From contig NZ_CAMZCS010000006.1 of the NCBI RefSeq assembly GCF_947305105.1, positions 62,001 through 126,000 on the forward strand: 64,000 nucleotides of DNA. The letters run 5' to 3'. This DNA comes from an uncultured Fibrobacter sp. (GTDB lineage: Bacteria > Fibrobacterota > Fibrobacteria > Fibrobacterales > Fibrobacteraceae). Positions within the stretch are counted from its first letter, which is position 1, and each line of letters starts with the position of its first letter. This document shows, piece by piece, positions 44,058 through 53,168 of this stretch. Position numbers and translations under genes: made by a program. The notes below the pieces were generated by a model. The model saw only the letters and a program-made list of their open reading frames with translations, ran no database searches and was not told where the DNA came from.

Positions 44058-44915
44058 ATGGAAGCGAATCACATCCCGTTCGAACAGCTGCCCATCACGA
44101 ACCGCTTCATGTTCGCTTTGGTGTTCAGCCACAAGCACATTGCAAAGCCTTTCCTAGAGGCCCTTCTCGGATTCAAGATTTTTGATTTGCAGGAACCGGA
44201 GCCAGAGAAAAGTACCGAAAGCAGCCCCTTTAACAAAGGTGTTCGCTACGATGTATTCGTAAAGGAACAGGGGCCCAAAGGCGAAATTACACGTACATTT
44301 GACATCGAAATGCAGATAGAAGATACTCACGAACTTCCGAAACGGGCCCGATACTATCAAGCACTGTGCGACTCAGAAGCCTTGAACAAAGGCGAATCCT
44401 ATCGAAACCTCAAGGAACAATACATCATATTCATCTGCCCCGACGACATTTTCAAGCAAGGCCGAGCTGTTTACAGGTTCATGAATTTGGAAAAAGGTCA
44501 TTCTGAGCATGAATTGGGCGACCTGTGCTTCAAAAATTTTTATATATTCAGTAAGTATAAGGATGTTGCCGAGCAGTCGGTTAAGGAATATCTTGAATAC
44601 TTTGCGACCAACAAGGCTACGTCCAAGGAAACAAAGGACATTGAACGCCAACGGCAATGGTATCTGTCGGACAACGAAACAAGGAAGCGCTATATGACTT
44701 GGCAGCAAGAAATTGACGAAGCCGTATATCTAGAGCGCGAACGCGCCAATGCGGCAGAACGCCGCGCCGACGAGGCAGAATCCCGCGCAGACAAAGCGGA
44801 GTCCCGTGCCGACGAGGCGGAGTCCCGTGCCAACGAAGCAAAATCTCGTGCCGACGAAGCAATATCTCGAGCCGAAAAGTATGAGAAAATTCTCAAGGAG
44901 CATGGCCTTCTTTAA
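44058..44915 (+). CDS. Rpn-type PD-(D/E)XK nuclease-family transposase with heptad-repeat tail
   Basis: 285 residues. N-terminal PD-(D/E)XK domain (about 10-215) as in Rpn/PDDEXK_2 proteins: ITNRFMFALVFSHKHIAKPF, VRYDVFVKEQ with FDIEMQ as the likely catalytic D-x(n)-ExQ, and RARYYQALCD. The tail (about 240-275) is a run of seven-residue units RADEAES/RADKAES encoded by 21-bp tandem repeats, predicted coiled coil. Such genes occur in many variable copies in gut bacteria, with proposed roles in recombination or phage defence. Start with AAGGAG at 7-8 bases. Its 3' end is duplicated downstream. Confidence 0.85.
   Translation: MEANHIPFEQLPITNRFMFALVFSHKHIAKPFLEALLGFKIFDLQEPEPEKSTESSPFNKGVRYDVFVKEQGPKGEITRTFDIEMQIEDTHELPKRARYYQALCDSEALNKGESYRNLKEQYIIFICPDDIFKQGRAVYRFMNLEKGHSEHELGDLCFKNFYIFSKYKDVAEQSVKEYLEYFATNKATSKETKDIERQRQWYLSDNETRKRYMTWQQEIDEAVYLERERANAAERRADEAESRADKAESRADEAESRANEAKSRADEAISRAEKYEKILKEHGLL
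44764..44875 (+). repeat. 21-bp tandem repeat encoding RADEAES units
   Basis: About five units related to GCCGACGAGGCAGAATCCCG. Related units recur in the downstream partial copy at 45057-45150 with a different number and sequence (RADEAKR). Confidence 0.85.
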
Positions 44916-44963
44916 TTTTAGAGGCTGCTCCTTCTTATCACTCAAAGTCTTGAGTATTTGTCG

Positions 44964-45188
44964 TACATCGAAACAAGGAAGCGCTATATGACTTGGCAGC
45001 AGGAAATTGACGAAGCCGTATATCTAGAGCGCGAACGCGCCAATGCGGCAGAACGCCGTGCCGACGAAGCAAAACGCCGTGCCGACGAAGCAAAGCGCCG
45101 CGCCGACGAAGCAAAGCGCCGCGCCGACGAAGCAGAATCTCGTGCCGATAGGTATGAAAAGATTCTTAGGGAGCACGGCCTTCTTTAA
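44964..45188 (+). pseudogene. Orphan 3' end of an Rpn-type gene (duplicated tail)
   Basis: From ATCGAAACAAGGAAGCGCTA onward this repeats the last part of the gene at 44058 (ETRKRYMTWQQEIDEAVYLE ... EKILREHGLL), with the repeat region changed to RADEAKR units. There is no nuclease domain and no ribosome site, so it is a silent cassette or remnant. Confidence 0.75.
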
Positions 45189-45242
45189 TTTTTGCTGGAC
45201 AATTCCAGCCACCGAGCCGGAATATCCCTTCAAAATTTTAAA

Positions 45243-45271
45243 CGCAGACTCATCTGAGCCTGCATTTTTTC
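45243..45271 (+). terminator. Intrinsic terminator after the Rpn region
   Basis: GCAGACTCA-TC-TGAGCCTGC with one mismatch, followed by ATTTTTTC. Confidence 0.65.
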
Positions 45272-45302
45272 ATTCATAACATCTGTCTTTGTCTCTATCG
45301 GC

Positions 45303-46865
45303 CTACTTCAAAACCATATATTGCGTTTTAGCTTTGCCGCATTTGACCATGTACACACCGCGACCTAGGCCTGCGCTTGTCATGGCATTGCGGAGTTCGC
45401 CAATATGTCCGGCCTCAAATTCGCCGACAAACGCGCCAAGCGGGCTAAATACTTTATATGTACGTTGAATATTTTGGGGTACAGAAAGCTTCCCGAAGGC
45501 AATTGCCGTTATTGAATCCGTGGGCGTGGTGCTGACGAGGCTGGTGTCACTCTTTGCCGTGTTAGTGTCGTTCTTTGCCGTGTCGGCGGGCGGTTCTACC
45601 TTTGGTTCCTGCCACAGAATGAATTCGACTGTCGTTGCACTACGGGCCGGAACGTTGTAACTGCACTTTGTATCGTCGACTTGGACTTTTTCGCCTTCCT
45701 TGAGGTTGTTATTGTCGTCGGTGACATAGGGTTTGAAACTTCCAATTTTTGTGTTTCCGAAATCAAAGTCCGCCTTGAATTCCTCGTTCTTGGAATTGAG
45801 AATGACGACTGCGATTTTCGTCTTGAGGGAATCGCGGTAGGCGGTGACCTTTACGTTTGCTTCCGGATTCTTGGTGGCGTCGATTCTCCTCGCGCCGGGG
45901 CGTGCGAAGCGGCTGAAGTTCCCCATGACCCAGAGTCGCTTGGTAGGCTCCACATTGTCGGGGTTGCCTTGTCCTTGCGGCCAGAGGGCTCCGTTGCCGC
46001 AACTGGCTTCACTGCAGGAATAAATCCACCAGAAATGCCAGGCGTTCATATTCGCAATAGTCAGGGCGTCGTGAATTACGCCTGCAACGCGGAGAGCACT
46101 TCCCATGCCCACGTCTTCCTTGTTGCTTCCAAGATCATAGACTTCGGTTTCCCAGAATTCCTTGCCGGCTTCGTGAATTTCTGGGTAGGCCGCAGGATCT
46201 CCGCCATATTCGTGCGTTCCGAAGATGTCCGTGTATTTCAGGGCGGCGGGATTGTTGAAGAAGGCTTTTTTGTAATTGGGGAATCCGTACCAGTTGATGG
46301 CTTCGGTGCCAATAATTTTGATGCCCGTGGTATCGAGAGTGGGACCAAGGTAGTCGCCGACCCAGCGCGCCAATTCATTGGGTTCATAGTGGTTGTCGCC
46401 GGTGCCGTCGGGCTCATTTTGCGACGAAATTGCATATAGATTCACGCCAGCCTTCCGCATGTCTTGCGTAAACTTCAAGATGGTGTTGGCCCAGTCTTGG
46501 GCGTGATTGAAATCCAGATGCTTTTTGTCGCCGTCGTAATTGACTGTGTATCTGGATGTCCATGGGGCTGCCCAGACTTTGACGCCGTATTCACTCGCCT
46601 TTTTTGCGATACTCGTTTCAGAGGTGGTACCATCCGGAGCGATGCGGATACGGTGCAGCGTAAGCCCTGCGCCACTGGTGGAGTCCCAAAGGAAAGCGGC
46701 ATTCTTGTCGGTGATGGAACCGGCCCATGCCGAGGCGGCCCCAAAGCCGCTGATGCGCTGGTATTCTTTGCCGATGTCAACGTTTATCGTTGCGGCATTA
46801 GCAAGCGTGCCCAAAAATACAACGGAACACGCAAAAAGAGACAATTTCTTAATTGCAAACGACAT
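45303..46865 (-). CDS. Secreted GH30-family glycosidase (xylanase-type) with C-terminal sorting tail
   Basis: 520 residues. Signal peptide (MSFAIKKLSLFACSVVFLGT ... ANA). The (beta/alpha)8 domain has FGAASAWAGSI near the start, acid/base Glu in ISSQNEPDGT and nucleophile Glu in FWETEVYD; the beta-sandwich typical of GH30 follows (VKVTAYRDSLKTKIAVVILN ... VPARSATTVEFILW). Then an Asp/Thr/Ser/Lys linker and a 60-residue C-terminal domain (TYKVFSPLGAFVGEF ... GLGRGVYMVKCG) like the type IX secretion tails of Fibrobacter enzymes. GGGAGG sets the start at 46865. It probably cleaves xylan or a related hemicellulose. Confidence 0.88.
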   Translation of the reverse strand: MSFAIKKLSLFACSVVFLGTLANAATINVDIGKEYQRISGFGAASAWAGSITDKNAAFLWDSTSGAGLTLHRIRIAPDGTTSETSIAKKASEYGVKVWAAPWTSRYTVNYDGDKKHLDFNHAQDWANTILKFTQDMRKAGVNLYAISSQNEPDGTGDNHYEPNELARWVGDYLGPTLDTTGIKIIGTEAINWYGFPNYKKAFFNNPAALKYTDIFGTHEYGGDPAAYPEIHEAGKEFWETEVYDLGSNKEDVGMGSALRVAGVIHDALTIANMNAWHFWWIYSCSEASCGNGALWPQGQGNPDNVEPTKRLWVMGNFSRFARPGARRIDATKNPEANVKVTAYRDSLKTKIAVVILNSKNEEFKADFDFGNTKIGSFKPYVTDDNNNLKEGEKVQVDDTKCSYNVPARSATTVEFILWQEPKVEPPADTAKNDTNTAKSDTSLVSTTPTDSITAIAFGKLSVPQNIQRTYKVFSPLGAFVGEFEAGHIGELRNAMTSAGLGRGVYMVKCGKAKTQYMVLK

Positions 46866-47049
46866 AAAGCCTCCCATTCGAACTTTACTTACCATAAGAT
46901 AAATTGGGAAATTCACTTTTTTCATACTCAAATTCAAATTCGTTTTGATAAAATGACAACAGAATGTTTTTTTTCGCATAGTCACCAAAAAAACGCTCGA
47001 AAATAATTTAAAGAAAAACGTTAAAATATAAAAAGGTATATTAAACGGT

Positions 47050-47754
47050 GTGACATCTAAAAAATACATTCAGCACAGATTGAAGATTCTAAAAAAAGCA
47101 ATAATTTGTCTCACAGTTATTGTTATAGTCTGCATTATCGCCCTAGCGTGTTATATTTTTTATGCTGCATATATTCTGGGGAAAGCACCTGCTCCACATT
47201 ACGAGGAAATGGATTACGCCCCCGAATACGAGCTTGACGACATCAATCCTAGGGTAAGCAACGGACCCCAAAAACATATAAAGAAAAGAGATTTTGATTA
47301 CAGTATCGCAATCACAGATAAATTTATATACAATGATGGATTCGCCCCTTATCTAATTATTAACGCGACACAAAATGAAATCTTTACCACAGTCCATTAC
47401 GTAAAAGATGAACACTGCCACTACACTCCCGATGGCGGGTGGTTCTGTGACCGGACAATCATTGGAAGCTGTCCAGCTCCCCAAATAACGAAATTACAGG
47501 CAGACAATCTTTTAAGAGCATACCTCAGTTTCAATGCAGAAGACACATCTGTTCCTCTTCACGGAAAAATTTTTTCGCCATTTGATATTTACGTCATAAG
47601 AAAAGACAAATACCTGGACGCTTCTATCATACATGTGCCAAAGCTTTCAGTCCGTGCAAAAAAATCAACCATGGCCTTAATTCAAGAATTGCAAAATACA
47701 GTCCCCGAAATAGAAACGCTTTTTCTAAATTGTCGAAATAAATTTAATTTTTAA
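47050..47754 (+). CDS. Membrane-anchored hypothetical protein, AT-rich
   Basis: 234 residues from a GTG. One N-terminal helix (AIICLTVIVIVCIIALACYI) followed by an extracytoplasmic domain with four or five Cys (EHCHYTPDGGWFCDRTI, GSC) that may form disulfides. I do not recognise the family. Base composition and codon use are clearly more AT-rich than the neighbours, which suggests recent acquisition. Confidence 0.65.
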   Translation: MTSKKYIQHRLKILKKAIICLTVIVIVCIIALACYIFYAAYILGKAPAPHYEEMDYAPEYELDDINPRVSNGPQKHIKKRDFDYSIAITDKFIYNDGFAPYLIINATQNEIFTTVHYVKDEHCHYTPDGGWFCDRTIIGSCPAPQITKLQADNLLRAYLSFNAEDTSVPLHGKIFSPFDIYVIRKDKYLDASIIHVPKLSVRAKKSTMALIQELQNTVPEIETLFLNCRNKFNF

Positions 47755-47771
47755 GCACACCGGAGTTTATC

Positions 47772-48353
47772 ATGAAAGTCGTCTTGTTTAACGGCAGCCG
47801 TCGCGAAAAGGGCTGCACCTACACCGCCCTGAACATTGTCACAGGCGAACTCAACGCCGCAGGCATCGAAACCGAAATCTTCTTTGTCGGGGGCCGCGTG
47901 CTCAAGGGCGAAACGGATGCCGTCGTCCACGAAGCCAAGGAAATCTTGAAGTCCGCCGACGCCGTGGTCTACGGCTCGCCGGTCTACTACGCCTCCCCCA
48001 GTGGCGAAATGCTGATGTTCCTCGACAGGCTCTACGGCCTCGCCGAAGCGGAACTGCTTTTCAAGCCCGCCGCCACGGTTGCATCAGCACGCCGCGCAGG
48101 CACCAGCGCCACCCTCGACGCGCTGAACAAGTACCCCACATTCGCGCAGCAGCCTCTCGTGGCATCGCGCTATTGGAACATGGTCCACGGTTCCAGTCCC
48201 GAAGACGTACTCAAGGACGAAGAAGGCGTGCAGATCATGCGCGAACTCGGCCGCAACATGGCCTGGCTTCTCAAAAGCATTGAGGCCGGCAAGCAGGCGG
48301 GCGTTTCGCAGCCTGTCGCCGAGAAGAAGGTGTTCACGAACTTTATCCGCTAA
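47772..48353 (+). CDS. NADPH-dependent FMN reductase / flavodoxin-family protein
   Basis: 193 residues. FMN-binding loop GSRREKGCTYTA at residues 8-19 and GSPVYYASPSGEM at about 74 are the family's two flavin contacts. The CxxxA at the first loop recalls iron-sulfur flavoproteins, but the cluster Cys motif is absent. GGAG six bases before ATG. It is followed by the acetyltransferase gene (10 bases). Confidence 0.88.
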   Translation: MKVVLFNGSRREKGCTYTALNIVTGELNAAGIETEIFFVGGRVLKGETDAVVHEAKEILKSADAVVYGSPVYYASPSGEMLMFLDRLYGLAEAELLFKPAATVASARRAGTSATLDALNKYPTFAQQPLVASRYWNMVHGSSPEDVLKDEEGVQIMRELGRNMAWLLKSIEAGKQAGVSQPVAEKKVFTNFIR

Positions 48354-48363
48354 GAGTTAAAGC

Positions 48364-48942
48364 ATGACCGAAAAAGAAAAGATGCTCGCGGGCGAGCTTT
48401 ACGACCCCTCCGACGCTGAACTCGTAAGACTGCGCCAGACCGCGCATTCCCTGTGCCGCCAGTACAACAACCTCGACGAGACGGACGACGAGCGCGAAAG
48501 CATCTTGGACAAACTGTTTGTAAAGCGCGAGCCGGGCGTATACCTGCAAGGTCCGATTTTCTTCGACTACGGCGTGAATACGCAAATCGGCAAAAACACC
48601 TACGCGAACTTCAACTTCACCGTTCTCGACTGCGCACCGGTCACCATCGGCAAGAATGTCTTTTTCGGCCCGAATGTCGCCATCTACACTCCCCTGCATC
48701 CGCTCCGCTGGCAGGAACGCAACATGTTCAAGAAGCCCGACGGAACACTTACAGACAACGAATACGCGAAGCCCATCACCATCGGGAATAACTGCTGGAT
48801 TGCAGGCAACGTCACCATCTGCGCGGGCGTTACCATCGGCGAAGGGAGCGTCATCGGGGCGGGCAGCGTCGTGACCCGCGACATCCCCGCAGGCGTCGTT
48901 GCCGTCGGAAATCCGTGCAGGGTATTGAAGAAAGTCGAGTAA
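48364..48942 (+). CDS. Maltose/galactoside O-acetyltransferase family (hexapeptide)
   Basis: 192 residues. N-terminal Mac domain (EKEKMLAGELYDPSDAELVR) and a left-handed beta-helix of hexapeptides (VTIGKNVFFGPNVAIYTPLH, ITIGNNCWIAGNVTICAGVT, IGAGSVVTRDIPAGVVAVGNP). His in the TPLHP segment is the catalytic His. Acetylates sugars from acetyl-CoA, probably in detoxification or cell-surface decoration. Confidence 0.93.
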   Translation: MTEKEKMLAGELYDPSDAELVRLRQTAHSLCRQYNNLDETDDERESILDKLFVKREPGVYLQGPIFFDYGVNTQIGKNTYANFNFTVLDCAPVTIGKNVFFGPNVAIYTPLHPLRWQERNMFKKPDGTLTDNEYAKPITIGNNCWIAGNVTICAGVTIGEGSVIGAGSVVTRDIPAGVVAVGNPCRVLKKVE

Positions 48943-48955
48943 AACAGGAATCATT

Positions 48956-50068
48956 ATGAACGAAGCGGAAAACCGTCAAAAGATCATTGTCCGGACAAGC
49001 ATCATCGGCATCGCGGCAAACATCGTGCTGTCGGCGTTCAAGGCATTCGTCGGCTTTGCAACAAATTCTATCGCCGTGACGCTCGACGCGGTGAACAACC
49101 TTTCCGACGCGCTGTCTTCGGTCATTACGATTGTGGGCGCGAAGCTTTCAAACAAGTTGCCCGACAAGAAACATCCGCTCGGCTACGGGCGGATCGAATA
49201 CCTGAGCGCAATGGTGGTCGCGGCAATCGTGCTCTACGCCGGCGGCACCTCGGCTGTGGAATCGGTCAAGAAAATCATCCACCCCGAAGCGGCCGACTAC
49301 TCCACTGTTTCGCTGGTGATTATCGCCTCGGCAGTAGTAGTGAAACTCGTACTCGGCAAATTCGTGAAGCGCCAGGGCGAACGTGTGAACTCGGGCGCTC
49401 TCGTGGCATCGGGCGCAGACGCATTGTTCGACGCCATTCTCTCCCTTTCGGTGCTGGCCTCGGCCATCGTCTTCGTTCTCACGGGAATTTCACTTGAAGC
49501 CTACGTGGGTCTCGTAATTTCGGGATTCATCATCAAGTCGGGCATCGGCATGCTGATCGAGACGCTGGACGACATTCTGGGCAAACGCGCCGACGGCGAC
49601 CTGGTCAAGAAAATCAAGAAACTGCTCACCGAAGAACCGCAAGTCCATGGTGCCTACGACGTCATTCTCAACAACTACGGCCCGGACAAGTTCCTCGGTT
49701 CCGTGCACCTGGAACTCCCCGACACCATGACAGTCGAAGAACTCGACGAACTCACCCGCAGGGTGCAGGCTCGCGTGCATAAAGAAACCGGCGTACTTCT
49801 GACAGGCGTGGGCGTCTATTCCTACAATACCAAGAACGATGAAGCAGCCAAGATCCGCAGCAACGTCTTGAAGCTGGTAAAAGCACATGAATGGGCGTTG
49901 CAGCTCCACGGCTTTTACGTAAACTTCGAAGAAAAGGCAATCCGTTTCGACGTGGTCATGAATTTCGAAATCAAGCCGCAAGAAGGCCTCGACATCCTTT
50001 ACAAGGAAATCAGCGAAGCCTACCCCGACTACGATTTACATATCGCCGCCGATATTGACGCATCGTAA
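48956..50068 (+). CDS. Cation diffusion facilitator (CDF) metal efflux protein
   Basis: 370 residues: six helices with the metal-site residues of TM2 (ALDAVNNLSDALSS, HxxxD-type position replaced by NNLSD) and TM5 (SGADALFDAILS), the conserved KKHPLGYGRIEYLS, and a C-terminal dimer domain with an additional about 70 residues. Exports Zn, Fe or Mn from the cytosol. Likely cotranscribed with the two preceding genes (gaps of 10 and 13 bases). Confidence 0.9.
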   Translation: MNEAENRQKIIVRTSIIGIAANIVLSAFKAFVGFATNSIAVTLDAVNNLSDALSSVITIVGAKLSNKLPDKKHPLGYGRIEYLSAMVVAAIVLYAGGTSAVESVKKIIHPEAADYSTVSLVIIASAVVVKLVLGKFVKRQGERVNSGALVASGADALFDAILSLSVLASAIVFVLTGISLEAYVGLVISGFIIKSGIGMLIETLDDILGKRADGDLVKKIKKLLTEEPQVHGAYDVILNNYGPDKFLGSVHLELPDTMTVEELDELTRRVQARVHKETGVLLTGVGVYSYNTKNDEAAKIRSNVLKLVKAHEWALQLHGFYVNFEEKAIRFDVVMNFEIKPQEGLDILYKEISEAYPDYDLHIAADIDAS

Positions 50069-50118
50069 CGCCAACCAGACTGTTTCAATTCACAAGCTAT
50101 CCTTGCGAAGCCGTAGGT

Positions 50119-51201
50119 TTATTCCAGGTAAACGACTTCACCCATTTGCGGCATGAGCACGGGCTTGCCCGATTCCTGGGCGGCACGTTTCGCATTTTCG
50201 AGCGGTTCGAAGTAAGTATGGTAAGCTAAGCAGAACTTAGAATGATGAACCGTCATGTAGCGGTTTGCATTCAGGTCCAGCATTTCTTTGCTGAGCTGTT
50301 CGGGCAAGGCATGAATTTGGTTCCAATCTTCATTGTACTGCCCGTTTTCCAAAATAGCCAGATCGATATCCGCAAATTTTTCACCAATCTTCTTAAAATG
50401 TTTACCATAGCCGCTATCTCCGCCAATCCAAACGGAACGCTTTGGCGTCTTGAATACAAACGAAGACCACAACGTTTTATTCGACCTTATTCCACGACCC
50501 GAAAAATGCCTTGCCGGAGTCGAGGTCACGTTAAAGCCTTCGCCCAGATCGGTTGAATCCCACCAATCAAGTTCTACGAGTTTCTCAACGGGGTATCCCC
50601 AGTATTCAAAATGTTCACCCACACCAAGCGCCGTCATCACACGCTTTACGCGCGGTTCGAGTTCCTTCACGGCCTGATAATCCAGATGATCCCAATGATC
50701 GTGCGAAATAACCAGGCAATCGATATCCGGCATGTCAACAGGCTTGTAAACGTCGGTTCCCTTGAACATCTTGTTCACAAAGCTTACTGGCGAACCCTGA
50801 TAAAATACGGGATCCACAAGAATCTTCTTCCCAGATAAGTTCATCAAATACGAAGAGTGTCCGAACCAGACAATCCAATCCTTATCGGCAGGGAGCATTT
50901 TCAAATCCGTCTTGACGACTGTTAGCGCTGTATCGGGAACGGTTTGCGATCTTTTGCCGAACAAGAATTCAAGCGTCGTTTCAAACAAGTTCTTATCGCC
51001 TGTCATCATGGCGGTCTTTTCGTCATTCACGAACTTTTGACCATCGTAATGCGGTGACTGTTTGATGCGTTCAAGACGATCGCCTTGAGGAATACGCCCA
51101 AATTTTGCCTGGTTCAGGAATAGCACGCCAGCGGCTCCAAGAATAAAAAGGGTCGAAAGTGCGATAATCATAATTTTCATTTTCTTCGTTAGTTTTTTCA
51201 C
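50119..51201 (-). CDS. Membrane-anchored metallo-beta-lactamase-fold hydrolase (NAPE-PLD/UlaG-like)
   Basis: 360 residues. N-terminal anchor (MIIALSTLFILGAAGVLFLN), then the metal site SHDHWDHLDY, the first-strand IVWFGHSSYLMN, TPARHFSGRG and IGGDSGYG with the later metal ligands, and VHHSKF near the C-terminus. This is the NAPE-PLD-like subgroup, often phosphodiesterases or lactonases. Substrate unknown. The helix could also be an uncleaved signal. Confidence 0.88.
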   Translation of the reverse strand: MKKLTKKMKIMIIALSTLFILGAAGVLFLNQAKFGRIPQGDRLERIKQSPHYDGQKFVNDEKTAMMTGDKNLFETTLEFLFGKRSQTVPDTALTVVKTDLKMLPADKDWIVWFGHSSYLMNLSGKKILVDPVFYQGSPVSFVNKMFKGTDVYKPVDMPDIDCLVISHDHWDHLDYQAVKELEPRVKRVMTALGVGEHFEYWGYPVEKLVELDWWDSTDLGEGFNVTSTPARHFSGRGIRSNKTLWSSFVFKTPKRSVWIGGDSGYGKHFKKIGEKFADIDLAILENGQYNEDWNQIHALPEQLSKEMLDLNANRYMTVHHSKFCLAYHTYFEPLENAKRAAQESGKPVLMPQMGEVVYLE

Positions 51202-51270
51202 GTCTGGTCCGTTACCATACCTAAAGTTAGCTCTAAGTCAAAATAAAAAAAATCCATTCTCCCAAAGATA

Positions 51271-51887
51271 ACGCTCTCCCGGATTACCCGAGAGAGCGTT
51301 GTTTTGGCTTTACGTCCGTTTATTTCACGAAAACGGCGAGAAGTTTATGCGCCTCGTCGCCTTCGACAAAACGGATTCCACCTACGTTATGGTACTCGAA
51401 TCCCGAGAACTGCTGCAATTGCAGTGCCGCAAATTCGCGGTCCTGCGAATAGCAAAGATTCAGCCGGTAGTTTCCATTGTCGCTTGTTTTAGGCCGCCCC
51501 TCTCTTTGAATTGTTGCATCCAGAGATTCCAAAGACGCTTCGACAATCGCCTGGACTTTTTGCCCTTCCGTGGGGCTAAATTTCGGTCTTGATATAGGGC
51601 TTATTGAAGAGGGCGTTAGCCATCTCCATCTTGGAAATGTTTTCCATGTTCTTTCTCTTTTTTTAAATGAATGATGTCGCGCACCCGGTAAGGGCCGCGG
51701 CTATTTACTAGTGTTTAAGGCTTGGAGAAAGAACTTGCTAACAGAGCATTCGCTCTAGCGTGTAAACGTAATATTCTTTAGGTTTTTGATAAACTAGCGG
51801 TAAAGGGAAGCCGCAATGGATGCAAATAGTTGACCGCGCGATTTTAGTCGCAAACGGTGTAGCCTGTTTAGATGTTGCCGAACTGCG
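51271..51887. repeat. 617-bp duplicated element, copy 1
   Basis: Nearly identical to 54031-54648, with a long stretch (about 51390-51850) apparently identical. It starts with a hairpin (ACGCTCTCCCGG...CGAGAGAGCGT) and ends at GTTGCCGAACTGCG. It contains a frameshifted minus-strand gene, an AGAGC-ATTC-GCTCT hairpin and a conserved coding-like fragment at its right end. Copy 1 ends inside larE, whose N-terminus is missing. Confidence 0.85.
51320..51647 (-). pseudogene. Frameshifted small gene in element copy 1
   Basis: ATG 51647 opens MENISKMEMANALFNKPYIK..., which stops at TAG (51576-51578). The +1 frame continues without a break as KFSPTEGQKVQAIVEASLES... to a stop at 51320, together about 108 residues. 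The stop context is ATT-TAG-C. The same arrangement exists in copy 2. Family not recognised. Confidence 0.55.
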
Positions 51888-52516
51888 CCCGCGAAAGCAT
51901 CGCCCACGTTGTCCGCGAACACGACGAACTTTCAATCGAAGGTTTCGCGCAGAATCCCAAGGACCGCTGCTACCTCTGCAAGAAATCCGTATTCGGCCTG
52001 ATCGGACAAGTCGCCGACGAACTTTCGCTCCGCTACATCTGCGAAGGCTCCAACACCGACGACAATCGCGATTACAGGCCGGGCCACCGCGCCATCGCCG
52101 AACTGGGAATCAGAAGCCCCCTGCGGGACTGCGGTTTTTCAAAGGCAGACATCCGGGAACTCTCCAGGCAGTTGAACTTGCCGACCGCCGAAAAGCCCTC
52201 GTTCGCATGCCTTTCCAGCCGTTTCGTGTATGGCGAAACCATCACGGAACAGAAACTCCGCATGGTAGAAAAAGGCGAAGAATTCTTGCGGACTTTGGGA
52301 ATAAAGCAACTGCGGGTGCGCATCCACGGCGAAAACGTCGCCCGCATCGAGGTGCTGCCCGAAAATTTCGATACGGTGCTAAAAAATCGCGAACAAATTT
52401 TCGCGACTTTCAAGAATATCGGGTTTGCGTACGTGTCGCTGGACCTGCAGGGCTACCGAACCGGCAGCATGAACGAGACTCTGCCTGCAACGGAACGCAG
52501 CATCGCAGCGATTTAA
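51872..52516 (+). pseudogene. larE: larE remnant (ATP-dependent sacrificial sulfur transferase), 5' end replaced
   Basis: The readable protein matches the C-terminal two thirds of LarE: LSIEGFAQNPKDRCYLCKKS, ICEGSNTDDNRDYRPGHRA, LRDCGFSKADIRELSRQLNL, KPSFACLSSRFVYGE. The N-terminal pyrophosphatase part with the SGGVDS loop is absent; the sequence upstream is instead the right end of the 617-bp element. The remaining frame is intact for about 210 codons, so the loss is recent. No lar partner genes are in the window. Confidence 0.8.
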
Positions 52517-52530
52517 GCGAACTTAATGCC

Positions 52531-53154
52531 TTATTTTTTGCCGAAACCCAGCTTTTTCACCCAGGCGCGGACTTCTTCTTCGGATTTGGCGGTCTTGCTC
52601 CCGCGAATGGAAAGGGCATCGCCAGCCTTGACGTTTGCGCCCTTGGAAAGTTTCACCACCGTAGGAACCGCGGCGGAGCCATCGGAAGTTCCCTCGTGGC
52701 TAAAGAACGGGATAACCGTCTTGCCTTCCAGCTTCATGTTCTCAAGGAAAGTCCACATGGGCATGGGCAAATCGTACCACCAAACCGGGAAACCGACGAA
52801 AATCGTCTCGTACTGTGAATAATCATGTGCGGAAAAATCCACGTTGATTGCAGGGCGGATGCCTTTATCCTTTTCGACTTTAGCCCGATCCACCGTTTCG
52901 TTGTAAGTCAACGGATACGGGTCTTTTGCCAAGACGCGAATGTAGTCCGCTCCGGTTTCGTCTGCAATCCAGTGAGAAATTGTTTTCAAATGCCCCGACC
53001 AGGTAAAATAGGCAACCAAGATTTTGGAATTGCCAGTCAAACGCGCATCCTCGTTAGTATCGGTGGGGTTGCGTTCGGCACAACCGCTAAAAAGGCTCGC
53101 AACAAGGAGCAGGGTAAAAGCGACGATGGATATTTTTATTCTTGAAAATTTCAT
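52531..53154 (-). CDS. Exported flavodoxin lipoprotein
   Basis: 207 residues. Lipobox LFSGC at residues 21-25, then a complete flavodoxin domain: FMN loop FTWSGHLKTIS, FPVWWYDLPMPMWTFLENM, and FFSHEGTSDGS. This flavodoxin_4-type fold is usually cytosolic; here it is exported and lipid-anchored. It is 14 bases downstream of an HxlR regulator gene on the same strand. One of three exported flavodoxin-domain proteins in the last 12 kb. Confidence 0.9.
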   Translation of the reverse strand: MKFSRIKISIVAFTLLLVASLFSGCAERNPTDTNEDARLTGNSKILVAYFTWSGHLKTISHWIADETGADYIRVLAKDPYPLTYNETVDRAKVEKDKGIRPAINVDFSAHDYSQYETIFVGFPVWWYDLPMPMWTFLENMKLEGKTVIPFFSHEGTSDGSAAVPTVVKLSKGANVKAGDALSIRGSKTAKSEEEVRAWVKKLGFGKK

Positions 53155-53168
53155 AAGATTTTCCCCTG

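Noticed and set aside
44764-45150. 21-bp tandem repeats considered as a CRISPR array
   Set aside because: No spacers; the units are contiguous, in frame and encode a coiled coil.
51820-52818. 332-codon plus-strand frame across larE remnant and the flavodoxin end
   Set aside because: Arg/His/Pro-rich translation without domains, overlapping two recognisable genes in other frames.
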